Shown here: positions 16,668 through 25,334 of the stretch, one piece after another
How positions within the stretch are numbered: position 1 is the stretch's first letter
How the letters are laid out: each line of letters begins with the position of its first letter
Origin: Streptomyces fumigatiscleroticus
GTDB lineage: Bacteria > Actinomycetota > Actinomycetes > Streptomycetales > Streptomycetaceae
Length of the DNA: 64,000 bases
Assembly: GCF_014647975.1 (NCBI RefSeq)
Contig: NZ_BMQF01000015.1
Span: 1 to 64,000, forward strand
Reading direction: 5' to 3'
Program-made: the position numbers and the translations under genes
Notes under the pieces: generated by a model
Databases searched by the model: none
Told to the model about the DNA's origin: nothing
What the model saw: the letters and a program-made list of their open reading frames with translations, nothing else

Positions 16668-16867
16668 GATGGGCTCCTGATGCTGTTGCCGATGCACGAG
16701 GAACCTAGGTAGGAACTTCACCGCCGTCAATAATCTGCACAACATCAAGGATCCGGAGCTGGCCGAACCGTTTCCATGGACAACTTCCACGCGGCCGTCG
16801 ACCACCCTCCCGGCTGAGCCGGTGATGTCCCCGTGCGGTTCGTCGGGCCGGCGGTGTCGAGGGGACG

Positions 16868-17374
16868 TCAGGTCATGGAGAACCTGGCGACGTACTCGTC
16901 GAAGGGCTCGATGCCGACTTCCGCACGGAGTTCGTCCACGCGCTCGGGTTCTTCACAGGGCCACGGAACCGGCGCCCCGTCCTTCACGCCGGCGATCCGA
17001 GTTCCGCAGATCTGCTTGCGGCCCTCGTTGACCAGCGTGCGGTCGCGCAGAAAGGCCAGGTCGCGCGGGCTGGCCAAGCCTGCCGACACCGCCTGCTCCA
17101 TCAATTGGAGGGCGCGGCGCTGAACGTCGAGTAGCCGGTCGGCGTGCTGAGCGATGAGCCATGCCGCGCGTGCGGCCTCCTCGCCGACCAGGTCCGCGGT
17201 CGGCCAGCCGAACTCCCGCATGATCTCGTTGAGCCGGTCACCGTGCCGAGCGGTCAGCCGCCGCCACGCCAGCTGCTCGGCGGGGTCATCGCTGTTCGCG
17301 CGGACTGCGGACTCGTGATCGGCCGCAGCCATCTGCGTGAGTTCCGCCGCCAGTGCGGCAACGTCGTGCGCCAC
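16868..17374 (-). CDS. DUF6624-like protein
   Basis: A 168-residue soluble protein. The conserved core reads DRLNEIMREFGWPTADLVGE, EAARAAWLIAQHADRLLDVQ, RRALQLMEQAV, RDLAFLRDRTLVNEGRKQIC and EEPERVDELRAEVGIEPFDE, a pattern common in Streptomyces genomes and, as far as I know, without assigned function. The Trp/His-rich helices and the invariant GRKQ.CGT segment suggest a binding pocket. GTG 17374 with GGGGAG upstream is preferred over 17449. It stands alone on its strand, 200 bp from the transporter gene start, and no partner is obvious. Confidence 0.65.
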   Translation of the reverse strand: MAHDVAALAAELTQMAAADHESAVRANSDDPAEQLAWRRLTARHGDRLNEIMREFGWPTADLVGEEAARAAWLIAQHADRLLDVQRRALQLMEQAVSAGLASPRDLAFLRDRTLVNEGRKQICGTRIAGVKDGAPVPWPCEEPERVDELRAEVGIEPFDEYVARFSMT

Positions 17375-17830
17375 ATTCAACTCCCCGATGGGCCGAGTCC
17401 GTTGTGTCCGCACGCAAGCCCAGGGAAGCAAATCGGGTGTAAAGATCATTCCGGAGCACGGTGACAGGCACCTCGCCGCACCTGGATGATGGATCTACCA
17501 AGGAGCTGGAGCCAGATCGCTGGCTCGCTGGCTCGCTGGTTCTCCGGCTCGGGGACGGTGCGCCTGATCTGCCGTCTGCGCAGGCGTATTCCGTCGCGGC
17601 ATCGCGGTCCGGAGAAGGGAAACAGCGGGCCGATGGTGCGAACACCGGCGTCGGGTGGTTCCCGTCGTCAGCGAGGGACCGCTGGTCAGCAGCGCCGCGC
17701 CGACGGGATCCAGGGCTCCCTCGGCCGGGGCGGGGCGTATCCCCTGGTAGCTCCCCGTCTCCCGCGGTCGTGGGCCTGACCGCATCCACCCCGGGGAGGG
17801 GTTCGTGGGGATCGAGCCGAGGGGGGGTGA
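17375..17830. other. No gene recognised
   Basis: About 450 bp. It contains a repetitive TCGCTGGCTCGCTGGCT stretch near 17518-17534 and open frames without motif or ribosome-binding site. It separates the DUF6624-like gene from the end of the response regulator gene. Confidence 0.4.
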
Positions 17831-17860
17831 CCGCCCGGCACGGTATCCGGTGCCGGGCGC
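17831..17860 (-). terminator. Hairpin terminator of the two-component operon
   Basis: A perfect 9-bp stem, GCCCGGCAC (17833-17841) with GTGCCGGGC (17850-17858), eight-base loop, about 20 bp beyond the response regulator stop at 17878. Confidence 0.7.
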
Positions 17861-17877
17861 TCACATGGCGTGGGTCG

Positions 17878-18525
17878 TCACGCCCGCAGGTACGCCAGTA
17901 CGGCGAGCACTCGGCGATGCCCGTCCGTGTCCACCGGGAGGTCCAGCTTGTTGAAGATGTTGCCGATGTGCTTGTTGACGGCCGCCTCGCTGATGAACAG
18001 GTGTTTGGCCAGGCTGGCGTTGCTGTGGCCCTGCGCGATCAGCGCGAGCACCTCGCGTTCGCGGGCGGTGAGCCGCTCCAGCGGGTCCTGGCGCAGTTGG
18101 ACCAGCTGCTGGATGACCTCGGGGTCCACCACGGTCCCGCCGGCGGCGACCCGTTCGATCGCGGAGATGAAGTCCGCCAGCGCGCTCACCCGCTCCTTGA
18201 GCAGGTAACCCACCCCGGCGCCACCGCCGGAGTCCAGCAGGCGCAGGGCGTAGGACCTCTCCACGTACTGGCTGAGCACGAGTACGGGCAGTCCGGGGAA
18301 CTCCGTGCGCAGCTCGACCGATGCGCGCAGTCCGTCGTCGCCGAGCGAGGGCGGCATCCGGACGTCGGTGACGATCAGGTCGGGCCGGTCGGCGCGGACC
18401 GCCTCGACCAGGGCGTCGGCGTCACCGACGGCCGCCACCACGTCATGGCCGACCCGTTCCAGCAGTCCGACCAGGCCTTCGCGCAGCAGCACGGCGTCCT
18501 CGGCCACGATCAGGCGAAGCGACAC
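17878..18525 (-). CDS. NarL/LuxR-type response regulator
   Basis: A 215-residue two-component regulator. The receiver domain has the acidic pocket VAEDAVLLREGL, the phosphorylation site Asp 54 in LIVTDVRMPPS, VLSQYVERSYALRLL and the Lys in VGYLLKERV. A short linker leads to the LuxR-type helix-turn-helix: LTAREREVLALIAQGHSNAS, LAKHLFISEAAVNKHIGNIF. It overlaps the kinase gene by 16 bp, so the pair is one operon read from about 19727. The divergent MacB-like ABC exporter is the likely target, as is usual for this arrangement. Confidence 0.9.
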   Translation of the reverse strand: MSLRLIVAEDAVLLREGLVGLLERVGHDVVAAVGDADALVEAVRADRPDLIVTDVRMPPSLGDDGLRASVELRTEFPGLPVLVLSQYVERSYALRLLDSGGGAGVGYLLKERVSALADFISAIERVAAGGTVVDPEVIQQLVQLRQDPLERLTAREREVLALIAQGHSNASLAKHLFISEAAVNKHIGNIFNKLDLPVDTDGHRRVLAVLAYLRA

Positions 18526-19727
18526 GGGACCTCCACGTGTACCAGGGTGGGACCACCGGCCGGACTCGACACCCGCATCCGGCCGCCGAGGGCGGCGACC
18601 CGGTCCGCGAGACCGGTCACACCGCTGCCCGCGGGGTCGAGTCCGCCCCGGCCGTCGTCGGTGATGTCGAGGATGAACAGGTCGGAATGGTAGCGGCCGT
18701 GGACGTGCGCGGTCGTGGCGCCGCTGTGCTTGGCGATGTTCGTCATGGCCTCGTTGATCACGTAGTACATCGTCGTCTCGAGCTTTCTGGACAGCCGCTG
18801 GGGAAGCTCCAGGTCCACGCTCACCGGGACGGGGAAGCGGCCGGCGTAGTCTTCGACGGCCGCGACGAGTCCGTGGTCGGCGAGGACGGGCGGGTTGAGG
18901 CCCCGGATCAGGGCACGCAGCTCCCGGTGCGCGGTCGAGAGCTGGGTCTCGGCCTTGGTGAGCAGCTCGTCCCGCGCGGAGCCCTCCTCGACGTCCAGGC
19001 GCATCAGGGCCAGGGTCATGCCCAGGGACACGAGGTGCTGCTGGGCCCCGTCGTGCAAGTCACGCTCGATCCGGACGCGTTCGGCGTCGAAGGAGTCCAG
19101 CAGGCGCGACTGCGAAGCGCGTACCTCGCGCAGCTCCTCGCCCAGCTCCTTGTCCCGCGGGGCGAGGAAGGTGCGGGCCATGGCGGCGCGGGCGCCGGCC
19201 CATGAGGTGACCGTATAGGGCGAGGAGAGCAGCACGATCGCGGCGAACACCGTCCACGGCCAGGTCTCTTCGGACGTCGCGGCGATCAGCGTGGCCGGCA
19301 CCCCGAAGGAGAAGCCGAGCACGAGGAGGTCGAGCCACCACAGGGCCGCGGCCGACAGCAGCGTGAACACCAACTCGCGCCAGGTGGCCTGCTCCTTGAG
19401 CCGGGTGGTCACCCAGCCGCGCGGGCCGGGGGTGTCCGGGGCGCGGTGCGGATCGGCCAGCCGGTCGAGGTCCACCAGCCGCAGCCGCCGGCGCTCCACC
19501 GTGGCCACCACGGTGGAGGCGAGGACCAGGCCGACCAGCGGTGCCACGCCGATCAGTACGACGAGCAGGGCCAGGCCCGCGGCCAGGCCGAGCGCGAAGA
19601 CGAGGACCGCCGCGGCACCGACCAGGACGCCGCCGGTGAGGTACGCGAGGGACCGCCAGGGCCAGCTGGAGGTCAGGAAGCTCAGGGGACGCTGAGCCAT
19701 GGCCTGCCAGGCCGTTGTCGGTTGCAT
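18510..19727 (-). CDS. Sensor histidine kinase, HisKA_3 type
   Basis: A 405-residue membrane kinase. The N-terminal half has about four hydrophobic segments (for example LAYLTGGVLVGAAAVLVFAL and VFAAIVLLSSPYTV) with only short external loops, as in intramembrane-sensing kinases. The dimerization/phosphoacceptor helix reads RVRIERDLHDGAQQHLVSLG with the phosphorylated His, and the ATPase has YYVINEAMTNIAKHSGA (N box), DITDDGRGGLD (G1) and GVTGLADRVAALGGRM (G2). It is translated just before the response regulator, which it overlaps. Lack of an extracellular domain next to an ABC exporter points to sensing of membrane stress or a lipophilic antibiotic; that is inference. Confidence 0.9.
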   Translation of the reverse strand: MQPTTAWQAMAQRPLSFLTSSWPWRSLAYLTGGVLVGAAAVLVFALGLAAGLALLVVLIGVAPLVGLVLASTVVATVERRRLRLVDLDRLADPHRAPDTPGPRGWVTTRLKEQATWRELVFTLLSAAALWWLDLLVLGFSFGVPATLIAATSEETWPWTVFAAIVLLSSPYTVTSWAGARAAMARTFLAPRDKELGEELREVRASQSRLLDSFDAERVRIERDLHDGAQQHLVSLGMTLALMRLDVEEGSARDELLTKAETQLSTAHRELRALIRGLNPPVLADHGLVAAVEDYAGRFPVPVSVDLELPQRLSRKLETTMYYVINEAMTNIAKHSGATTAHVHGRYHSDLFILDITDDGRGGLDPAGSGVTGLADRVAALGGRMRVSSPAGGPTLVHVEVPCRFA

Positions 19728-19884
19728 ACGATCAACGTACCCGGCAGATGTCCACCGGGTCTCCGCGGGCACGGCAGGCACACGGTGCCGGGCCGTCCGG
19801 GGGCGTGGAGGTAGAGCCGGCTCTACCTCACGAGTAGAGAACAGGCCAGTGCTCCGGCCACCCCCCGCACGGTGAGATCGGCGC

Positions 19885-20655
19885 ATGACGACGACGAGCC
19901 ACATCACCCCCGCACAGAACGCGGTCGAACTCCACGGCCTCCGCAAGGTGCACGGCACCGGCGGACGCCGGGTGACCGCTCTGGACGGTGTCTCCCTCGG
20001 CTTTCCCCGCGGCACCTTCACCGCGATCATGGGCCCCTCCGGTTCCGGCAAGTCGACCCTGTTGCAGTGCGCGGCCGGCCTCGAACAGCCCTCCGAGGGG
20101 AAGATCATCCTCGCGGGTACGGACATCGGCCGGCAGAGCGAGAAGGAGCGCACCGAACTGCGCCGCGAGCACGTCGGGTTCGTGTTCCAGGCCTTCAACC
20201 TGGTCGAGTCCCTGACGGCCGCGCAGAACGTGGAGCTGCCGTCCCGGTTCGCCGGCCGCAAGGTCAGCCGTGAGCAGGTCGGGCAGGCGCTGGCCTCCGT
20301 CGGACTCGCCGAGCGCGCCGGACACCGGCCCAGTGAGCTGTCCGGCGGTCAGCAGCAGCGTGTCGCCCTCGCCCGTGCTCTCGTCACCCGCCCCGACGTC
20401 CTCTTCGCGGACGAGCCGACCGGCGCCCTGGACACCGTCACCTCGCGCGAGGTGCTGCGGATGATGCGGATGCTGGTGGACCAGGAGGGCCAGACCACCC
20501 TGATGGTCACCCACGACCCGGTGGCCGCGGCCCACGCCGACGTCGTCGTCTTCCTCAAGGACGGCCGCATCGCCGACCGTATGCCGCTCGACCTCCGGAC
20601 CGGCGCGGACAACGCCGCGGCGATCGCCACCCACATGGCCCGGCTGGAGGCCTGA
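19885..20655 (+). CDS. ABC transporter ATP-binding protein, MacB/LolD type
   Basis: A 256-residue ATPase with all motifs: Walker A GPSGSGKSTLLQCAAG, Q-loop FVFQAFNLVESLTAAQN, signature LSGGQQQRVALARAL, Walker B VLFADEPTGALD and the switch His in MVTHDPVAAAHAD. The LRREHVGFVFQAFNL segment is typical of the MacB/LolD/YtrE class that powers extrusion of peptides, antibiotics or lipoproteins without a transport cycle through the membrane. Five bases separate it from the permease gene. It is divergent from the two-component operon, with 157 bp of shared promoter region. Confidence 0.93.
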   Translation: MTTTSHITPAQNAVELHGLRKVHGTGGRRVTALDGVSLGFPRGTFTAIMGPSGSGKSTLLQCAAGLEQPSEGKIILAGTDIGRQSEKERTELRREHVGFVFQAFNLVESLTAAQNVELPSRFAGRKVSREQVGQALASVGLAERAGHRPSELSGGQQQRVALARALVTRPDVLFADEPTGALDTVTSREVLRMMRMLVDQEGQTTLMVTHDPVAAAHADVVVFLKDGRIADRMPLDLRTGADNAAAIATHMARLEA

Positions 20656-20660
20656 CAGAC

Positions 20661-23054
20661 ATGCTGATCCTCGCGAACGTCCGTGAACGCTGGTCAGGTT
20701 TCCTCGGCGCCTTCATCGCCGTCCTGGTCGGCGTGGCCCTGATCACCACCACTCTGGTCATCTACGACTCCGCCGAGGCCGAGGTCCAGCCGCGCTACGA
20801 AGGCACCGCGGCCCTCGCTCTGCCGCCGCGGGCCGTCGACACCGGCGGCAGCCCCGGGGACCGCATGCCCTGGAGCAGAGCCGAGGCCGAGCCGCTGGTC
20901 TCCGGCCTGGAGAAGATCCCGGGCGTCGCCCACGCGGTGGTGGACCGCTCCTTCTACGCCCAGGCGATCAAGGACGGCGAGCCCGTCACCGACGAGGGCG
21001 CCCTGGAGGCCGGGCACGGTTTCTCCAGCGCGCGGATGGCACCGTACGAGCTGGTCTCCGGCCGGGCCCCCGCCGCGGCGGACGAGGTCGTGGTCGACCG
21101 CGCCCTCGGTGCGGCGCCCGGCAGCGAGCTGACCGTCATCATCACGCGGGGCCGCGAGCGGTTCGAGGTCGTCGGCACCGTCGACGGTCCCGGCTACTAC
21201 TTCAGCGAGGAGTTCGCCGCCGAGCAGCAGCCCGGTGTCTCCGTCATCGCCCTGATCCCCGACAAGGACGCCGGCACCGGTGCGATCGTCGCCGCGGCGA
21301 GGAAGGTCGTCGGCGAGCACGGCAGCGTGGTCTTTGGTGACGGACGGGCCGAGCTGCAACCCGCGTACATCGAGCACAAGCGCTTCCTCGGCGTCCAGCT
21401 GATCAGCGCCATGGCCCTCCTGGGCCTGTTCACCACGGTGTTCGTGGTGGCTTCGATGCTGGTGCTGGCGACCGGGATGCGCCGCCGCGAGATCGGCCTC
21501 CTGCGCACCATCGGCGCCTCGCCGCAGCAGATCCGCCGCATGATCCTCGGCGAGGCCGCCGTGGTCGGCCTGGCCGGCTCGATCGTGGGCTGCGCGGCCG
21601 GTGTGGCCGCGACGCCGCTGCTGCTCTCGATCCTCAAGGGCCTGGACGTCACCCCGCCCGGCATGCGGATCAGTATCGCCGCCTGGCCGCTGCTGGTGGC
21701 CTGCGTGACCGGTATCGGCGTCAGCGTGATCGGCGCCTGGAGCGCGGGCCGCAAGGCCGCCCGGGTCGCCCCGGTCGAGGCGCTGCTCGACAGCCGCTCG
21801 ACCGACAAGGGCATGGGGCGCGGTCGCTGGACCGCGGGTCTGTCCGTCCTCGGTCTCGGTGTCCTGCTCGCCGTCGGCACCGCCACCAGCACCGCCGACA
21901 ACCGCGTCAACATGGCGATCTTCGCCACCATGACACTGATCGTCGCGGCGGCCCTGCTGGCTCCCGTGCTCGTCGGACCCGCCGGGCGGATCCTGACCGC
22001 CCCGTTCCAGCGCGGCGGCGGGGCCGCACCGGTCCTGGTACGGGCCGAACTGGTCGCCAACCCGCGCCGCGCCGCCTCCCTGGTGGCCCCGGTGATCGCC
22101 GCCGTCGGCTTCGCGGTACTGCTCAGCGGCATGGTCGAGACGATGCGGGTCGCCTACCCGGCCGGTCAGGCGCTGAAGGTCGCGGGCCGGACGATCGTCA
22201 CGCCGGACGGCACCCCGGGCAACACCGACGAGGTCGTCGCCGCCAACCCGGTCGGCAAGGCCGCCCTGCCGACCCGCGCGTTCGTCGAGACGCGGAAGAC
22301 GCGGGACGGCGAGACCGCCGGTGCGGCCACCGTCCTGGACGTCCTGGGCAGCCGGGATCCGGAGTGGAACAAGCAAGGACAGGCCGTCCTCGGCGAGAAG
22401 ACGGCCGGCGAACTGGGCCTGAAGCAGGGCCAGGACGTCCCGGTCCGGTTCGCGGACGGCGCGACCGTCACGCTCACCGTCGCCGAGGTGCTGCCCGACG
22501 ATCCGGCCCGCGGTGACTTCGTGGTCGCCCGTGACCTGGTCCGCGCCCACGACCCGGCCGCGCTCACCGACGACATCTTCGTCCCCGCCGGCGCCAGGGC
22601 CTCGGCCGCGGTGCCCGGAGTGGCGCTGCACGACGCCGCCGAATTCGCCCTGGCCGACTACGACACCGATGCCAGGCTCACCGAGTCCCTCGCCATGATG
22701 CTGATCGTCATCGCCGTCGGCTACAGCGTGATCGCCGTCGCCAACAGCATGGCCATGGCGGCCCACGGCCGGCGCCGCGACTTCGGGGTGATGAAGTCGG
22801 CCGGCGGCACCGTCCGACAGCTCCTGGTCACCTCGGCCGGCGAGACCACCCTGGTCGTCGCCGTCGGCGCCGCCCTCGGTGTCCTGGTCACGCTGCCCCC
22901 GCTGGCCGGCATGGCGGCGGGCCTGTCCGAGGCCACCTCCTCGGACGTCGGCCTGCACCTGAATCCCGGCACCATCGTCACCGCCGTCCTCGGCACGCTG
23001 GCGGCGGCGGTGCTCGCGGGGATCGCGGTCACGGCGAAGACGCTCAAACGGTAG
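20661..23054 (+). CDS. ABC transporter permease, FtsX/MacB type, duplicated
   Basis: A 797-residue membrane protein made of two FtsX-like units. A first TM helix near residues 12-32 is followed by a large extracytoplasmic domain up to about residue 240. Then come helices with the FtsX signature RRREIGLLRTIGASPQQIRR (about 273-292) and GVSVIGAWSAGRKAARVAPV. A second extracytoplasmic domain follows, and a second signature near the end (RRRDFGVMKSAGGTVRQLLV). This architecture goes with the ATPase encoded just upstream as a mechanotransmission-type exporter. Codon use and GC match its neighbours, and there is no sign of damage, unlike the MacB permease remnant at 30189. Confidence 0.92.
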   Translation: MLILANVRERWSGFLGAFIAVLVGVALITTTLVIYDSAEAEVQPRYEGTAALALPPRAVDTGGSPGDRMPWSRAEAEPLVSGLEKIPGVAHAVVDRSFYAQAIKDGEPVTDEGALEAGHGFSSARMAPYELVSGRAPAAADEVVVDRALGAAPGSELTVIITRGRERFEVVGTVDGPGYYFSEEFAAEQQPGVSVIALIPDKDAGTGAIVAAARKVVGEHGSVVFGDGRAELQPAYIEHKRFLGVQLISAMALLGLFTTVFVVASMLVLATGMRRREIGLLRTIGASPQQIRRMILGEAAVVGLAGSIVGCAAGVAATPLLLSILKGLDVTPPGMRISIAAWPLLVACVTGIGVSVIGAWSAGRKAARVAPVEALLDSRSTDKGMGRGRWTAGLSVLGLGVLLAVGTATSTADNRVNMAIFATMTLIVAAALLAPVLVGPAGRILTAPFQRGGGAAPVLVRAELVANPRRAASLVAPVIAAVGFAVLLSGMVETMRVAYPAGQALKVAGRTIVTPDGTPGNTDEVVAANPVGKAALPTRAFVETRKTRDGETAGAATVLDVLGSRDPEWNKQGQAVLGEKTAGELGLKQGQDVPVRFADGATVTLTVAEVLPDDPARGDFVVARDLVRAHDPAALTDDIFVPAGARASAAVPGVALHDAAEFALADYDTDARLTESLAMMLIVIAVGYSVIAVANSMAMAAHGRRRDFGVMKSAGGTVRQLLVTSAGETTLVVAVGAALGVLVTLPPLAGMAAGLSEATSSDVGLHLNPGTIVTAVLGTLAAAVLAGIAVTAKTLKR

Positions 23055-23095
23055 ACGGCTCGACCGGGCGGCTCGGAAGGGAAGGTGTCCCGAGG

Positions 23096-23121
23096 GGTCG
23101 GACCGTTGCAGCGGTCCGGCC
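23096..23121 (+). terminator. Hairpin after the ABC operon
   Basis: GGTCGGACCG (23096-23105) and CGGTCCGGCC (23112-23121) form a ten-pair stem with one G-T or mismatch, loop TTGCAG, 42 bp after the permease stop. A short direct repeat (CCCTTCGAGGCTCACGG twice) follows immediately. Confidence 0.6.
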
Positions 23122-23293
23122 CTTCGAGGCTCACGGCCCTTCGAGGCTCACGGCCCTTGCGGACCAGCGGACCAGCGGACCGTGCGGACTGCGTACGACT
23201 CCGCTACCGACCATGGCTCAGCATGCGCTGTGTGCCCGATGCTCTGTCGGGTGCTGCCGGGTGCTGCCGGGTCCGGACCGCTCATGACGCCTG

Positions 23294-23797
23294 TCACCTC
23301 GCCAGTTGGGCCAGCTCGTCCAGGTGCGTCAGCTTGTGCGGGTTGCGCACCACGTAGATCCACGTGATGCGGCCGTTCTCGACCTCCAGGCTCACCGCGG
23401 CCGGCTCGCCGTCGAACTCGATACGGCCCGCGGGGGCGCCGTTGAGCCACACGAGCGTCGTGTCGAGCACCTCGACGAGTCGCTCCGCCCTGGCGAGCAC
23501 CGGCGCCACCTCGGCGGCGCCGCGGATCGGCACCAGCGCGGCCGTGACGATCCCGCCCCCGTCGGCGATCATGACCACGTCGGGGGACATGACTTCGAGC
23601 AGCTCCTGCAGCTTGCCGGTGCGCAGCGCGGTCAGGAACCGCTCCACGACGGCCTGTTGCTCGGAGCGGCTCACCTGCATCCGCGGCCGGCGGGCCGCCA
23701 CGTGCTCGCGGGCGCGCCGCGCGATCTGCCGCACCGCGGCCGCCGTCTTGCCGATGGCCGTGGCGATCTCCCCGTACGGCATGTCGAAGACCTTGCT
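23294..23797 (-). pseudogene. SigJ-type ECF sigma factor, C-terminal half only
   Basis: From about 23797 leftward the frame reads the end of sigma region 4, VFDMPYGEIATAIGKTAAAV RQIARRAREHVAARRP, then a SnoaL-like C-terminal domain (VVERFLTALRTGKLQELLEV, MSPDVVMIADGGG, ITWIYVVRNPHKLTHLDELA). This is the layout of SigJ-group (ECF41-like) sigma factors, where the SnoaL domain tunes promoter binding. Region 2 and most of region 4 are missing, replaced by a MarR fragment in another frame. The ORF could start at 23899 but those first residues are not sigma-like. Not functional as a sigma factor. Confidence 0.8.
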
Positions 23798-23799
23798 GC

Positions 23800-23954
23800 G
23801 TGACATCGGTCTTGGCCATCGCATCACGCAGATGCCGGGTGACGGTCGCATGGACCAGGCCGCTCCAGTAGCCGACCGGCTGAGTGGCCAGCATGTCATC
23901 AGTGGCGGCCGGGTTCGCCGGCGCCTGGTCAGTGGCTTCTTCGATCAGTGACAT
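23800..23954 (-). pseudogene. MarR-family regulator, N-terminal fragment
   Basis: ATG 23954 opens a frame reading MSLIEEATDQAPANPAATDD, LATQPVGYWSGLVHATVTRH, LRDAMAKTDVT, the N-terminus of a Streptomyces MarR-type winged-helix regulator before the WVLNRV recognition part. After DVT the match ends abruptly at about 23800 and the DNA becomes sigma factor sequence in a different frame. The two genes were thus joined by a deletion at one base-level junction. Confidence 0.7.
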
Positions 23955-24278
23955 GATCGCGACGCTACATTTCCCCGGCGCGCCGAACAATCGCAATGCG
24001 ACAGTCACTGCCACTGGTCCTGGGCGCACCGCCGACGACGGCTCACCCCTCAGTCAGCGGGTAGATCACGAACCCACACTGGAGTATCAGGTCCTGTCGT
24101 CAAATGGCGCGTCTGCGTGGTCAGTGATGTGGTGGCGTAGCGAGCGGGGGCATGCTGTCGTGCTTTCTTGGTGCCGAACCTGCGTCGCCCGCCGCCGCAG
24201 GTTGCCTGTCTTGTTATTCCGCATTCGTGTAGTACGTGACCTGTTCGGGTGTAAGTCCGTGAACGAGAAGGAGACACG
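23955..24278. other. Intergenic, promoter region of the esterase
   Basis: About 320 bp without a supported gene. GC is a little lower than the neighbours near 24200-24250. A GAGAAGGAGA ribosome-binding site precedes the GTG at 24279. Confidence 0.5.
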
Positions 24279-25166
24279 GTGTCTCTGGTGATGAAAGTGG
24301 TGGTGCAGGCCCTACGGCTGCGGCCGAAGCCTCTCGCCTCGGCCGGTGCGATCGCTGCGGAGGTCGACCGTGACCGCCCCAACGCCGAGGTGCCGCGCAC
24401 ACTCCTCAGGGCGTACAACGTCCGCCGAAGCAGCATCGAGGGCATGCCGGTCATCACGCTCACCCCGAAGGGTGTTCACCCCGTGGGGGAGTTGCTCTAT
24501 ACGCACGGCGGCGCGTACGTGCACCCGCTGGTCACACCGCACTGGCACATCATCGGACACCTGGGGCCGACCACCCCGCTGCGCGTGACCGTCCCTCTGT
24601 ACGCGCTCGCACCCGAGCACACCGGCGACGAGACCTACCCCAAGCTCCACAAGCTCTACGACAGCCTGACCGAATCCGGGTTGCCGGTGATCACCGCGGG
24701 CGATTCAGCCGGCGGCGCCCTCGCAATGGCGCTCACCATCCGCGCCCGGGACGAACACCGTCCTCTTCCCGACGCGGTCCTGCTGTTCTCACCCTGTGCG
24801 GACGCGACCCTGACCAACCCTGACATCCCAGCAATCGAGCCGCGAGACCCCATGCTCGGCAGCGAAGGAGCGCGATGGGCCATGAGCCGCTGGGCCGGCG
24901 ACCGCCCCCTGCAACACCCCTGGCTCAGCCCGGTCAACGACAGCCTGCGTGCCCTGCCCCGGATCTCCGTCTTCCACGGCGAACGCGACATTCTGTGCCC
25001 CGACGCCAAGAAGATGGTCGCCAAGGCCAAGGCCGCCGGCACCAACGCCGAGATCAACCTCTACCCCGACGCCTTCCACGTCTTCGTCGGCCTGCCACAA
25101 CTCCCCGAATCGCGGGCAGCCCTCGCCCACGCCAGAGGGATCATCAAAACCGTCACCGCCACCTGA
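24279..25166 (+). CDS. Alpha/beta-hydrolase, HSL/acetyl-esterase type
   Basis: A 295-residue cytoplasmic esterase. It has the oxyanion motif LLYTHGGAYVHPLV, the nucleophile ITAGDSAGGALAMAL, the acid in HGERDILCPDAKKM and the His in YPDAFHVFVGLPQLP, so the triad is complete for the hormone-sensitive-lipase family. The VTVPLYALAPEHTGDETYPK stretch between oxyanion hole and nucleophile is also typical. Members hydrolyse short-chain esters, amides or carbamates. The start is a GTG with GAAGGAGA 5-10 bases upstream. It has no operon partner; a compact hairpin follows the stop. Confidence 0.9.
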   Translation: MSLVMKVVVQALRLRPKPLASAGAIAAEVDRDRPNAEVPRTLLRAYNVRRSSIEGMPVITLTPKGVHPVGELLYTHGGAYVHPLVTPHWHIIGHLGPTTPLRVTVPLYALAPEHTGDETYPKLHKLYDSLTESGLPVITAGDSAGGALAMALTIRARDEHRPLPDAVLLFSPCADATLTNPDIPAIEPRDPMLGSEGARWAMSRWAGDRPLQHPWLSPVNDSLRALPRISVFHGERDILCPDAKKMVAKAKAAGTNAEINLYPDAFHVFVGLPQLPESRAALAHARGIIKTVTAT

Positions 25167-25176
25167 CCCCACCACG

Positions 25177-25193
25177 GGGCGGACGCCGCCCCA
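25177..25193 (+). terminator. Short GC hairpin after the esterase
   Basis: GGGGCGG (25177-25183), loop ACG, CCGCCCC (25187-25193), 11 bp after the stop codon at 25166. Confidence 0.5.
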
Positions 25194-25334
25194 GCCTCGC
25201 TACCAGTCCCCGTCCTCAGGCGCCCTTGAGTGCTGGATCATGATCACGTGACAGGTCGCCATTGAGTTTCTGCGCAAGAACGGGAGTTCGTCCTGCCGTC
25301 GCTGCCCCGGTCTGGCGAGGCATTCATCGCTGAC

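Noticed and set aside
17519..17534. GCTGGCTCGCTGGCTCG short tandem repeat as a possible array or att site
   Set aside because: Only two to three 8-base units, no flanking integrase or tRNA.
20694..22958. Very long minus-strand open frame (about 750 codons) opposite the ABC permease
   Set aside because: Gly/Asp/Arg-rich shadow of a well-supported FtsX permease; no start signal or domain.
23120..23160. Direct repeat CCCTTCGAGGCTCACGG as a regulatory array
   Set aside because: Two copies only, immediately behind a terminator, more likely a local duplication.
25248..25265. GTG at 25248 as the integrase start
   Set aside because: The frame hits TGA after five codons; it may be the ancestral start but cannot be used as the sequence stands.
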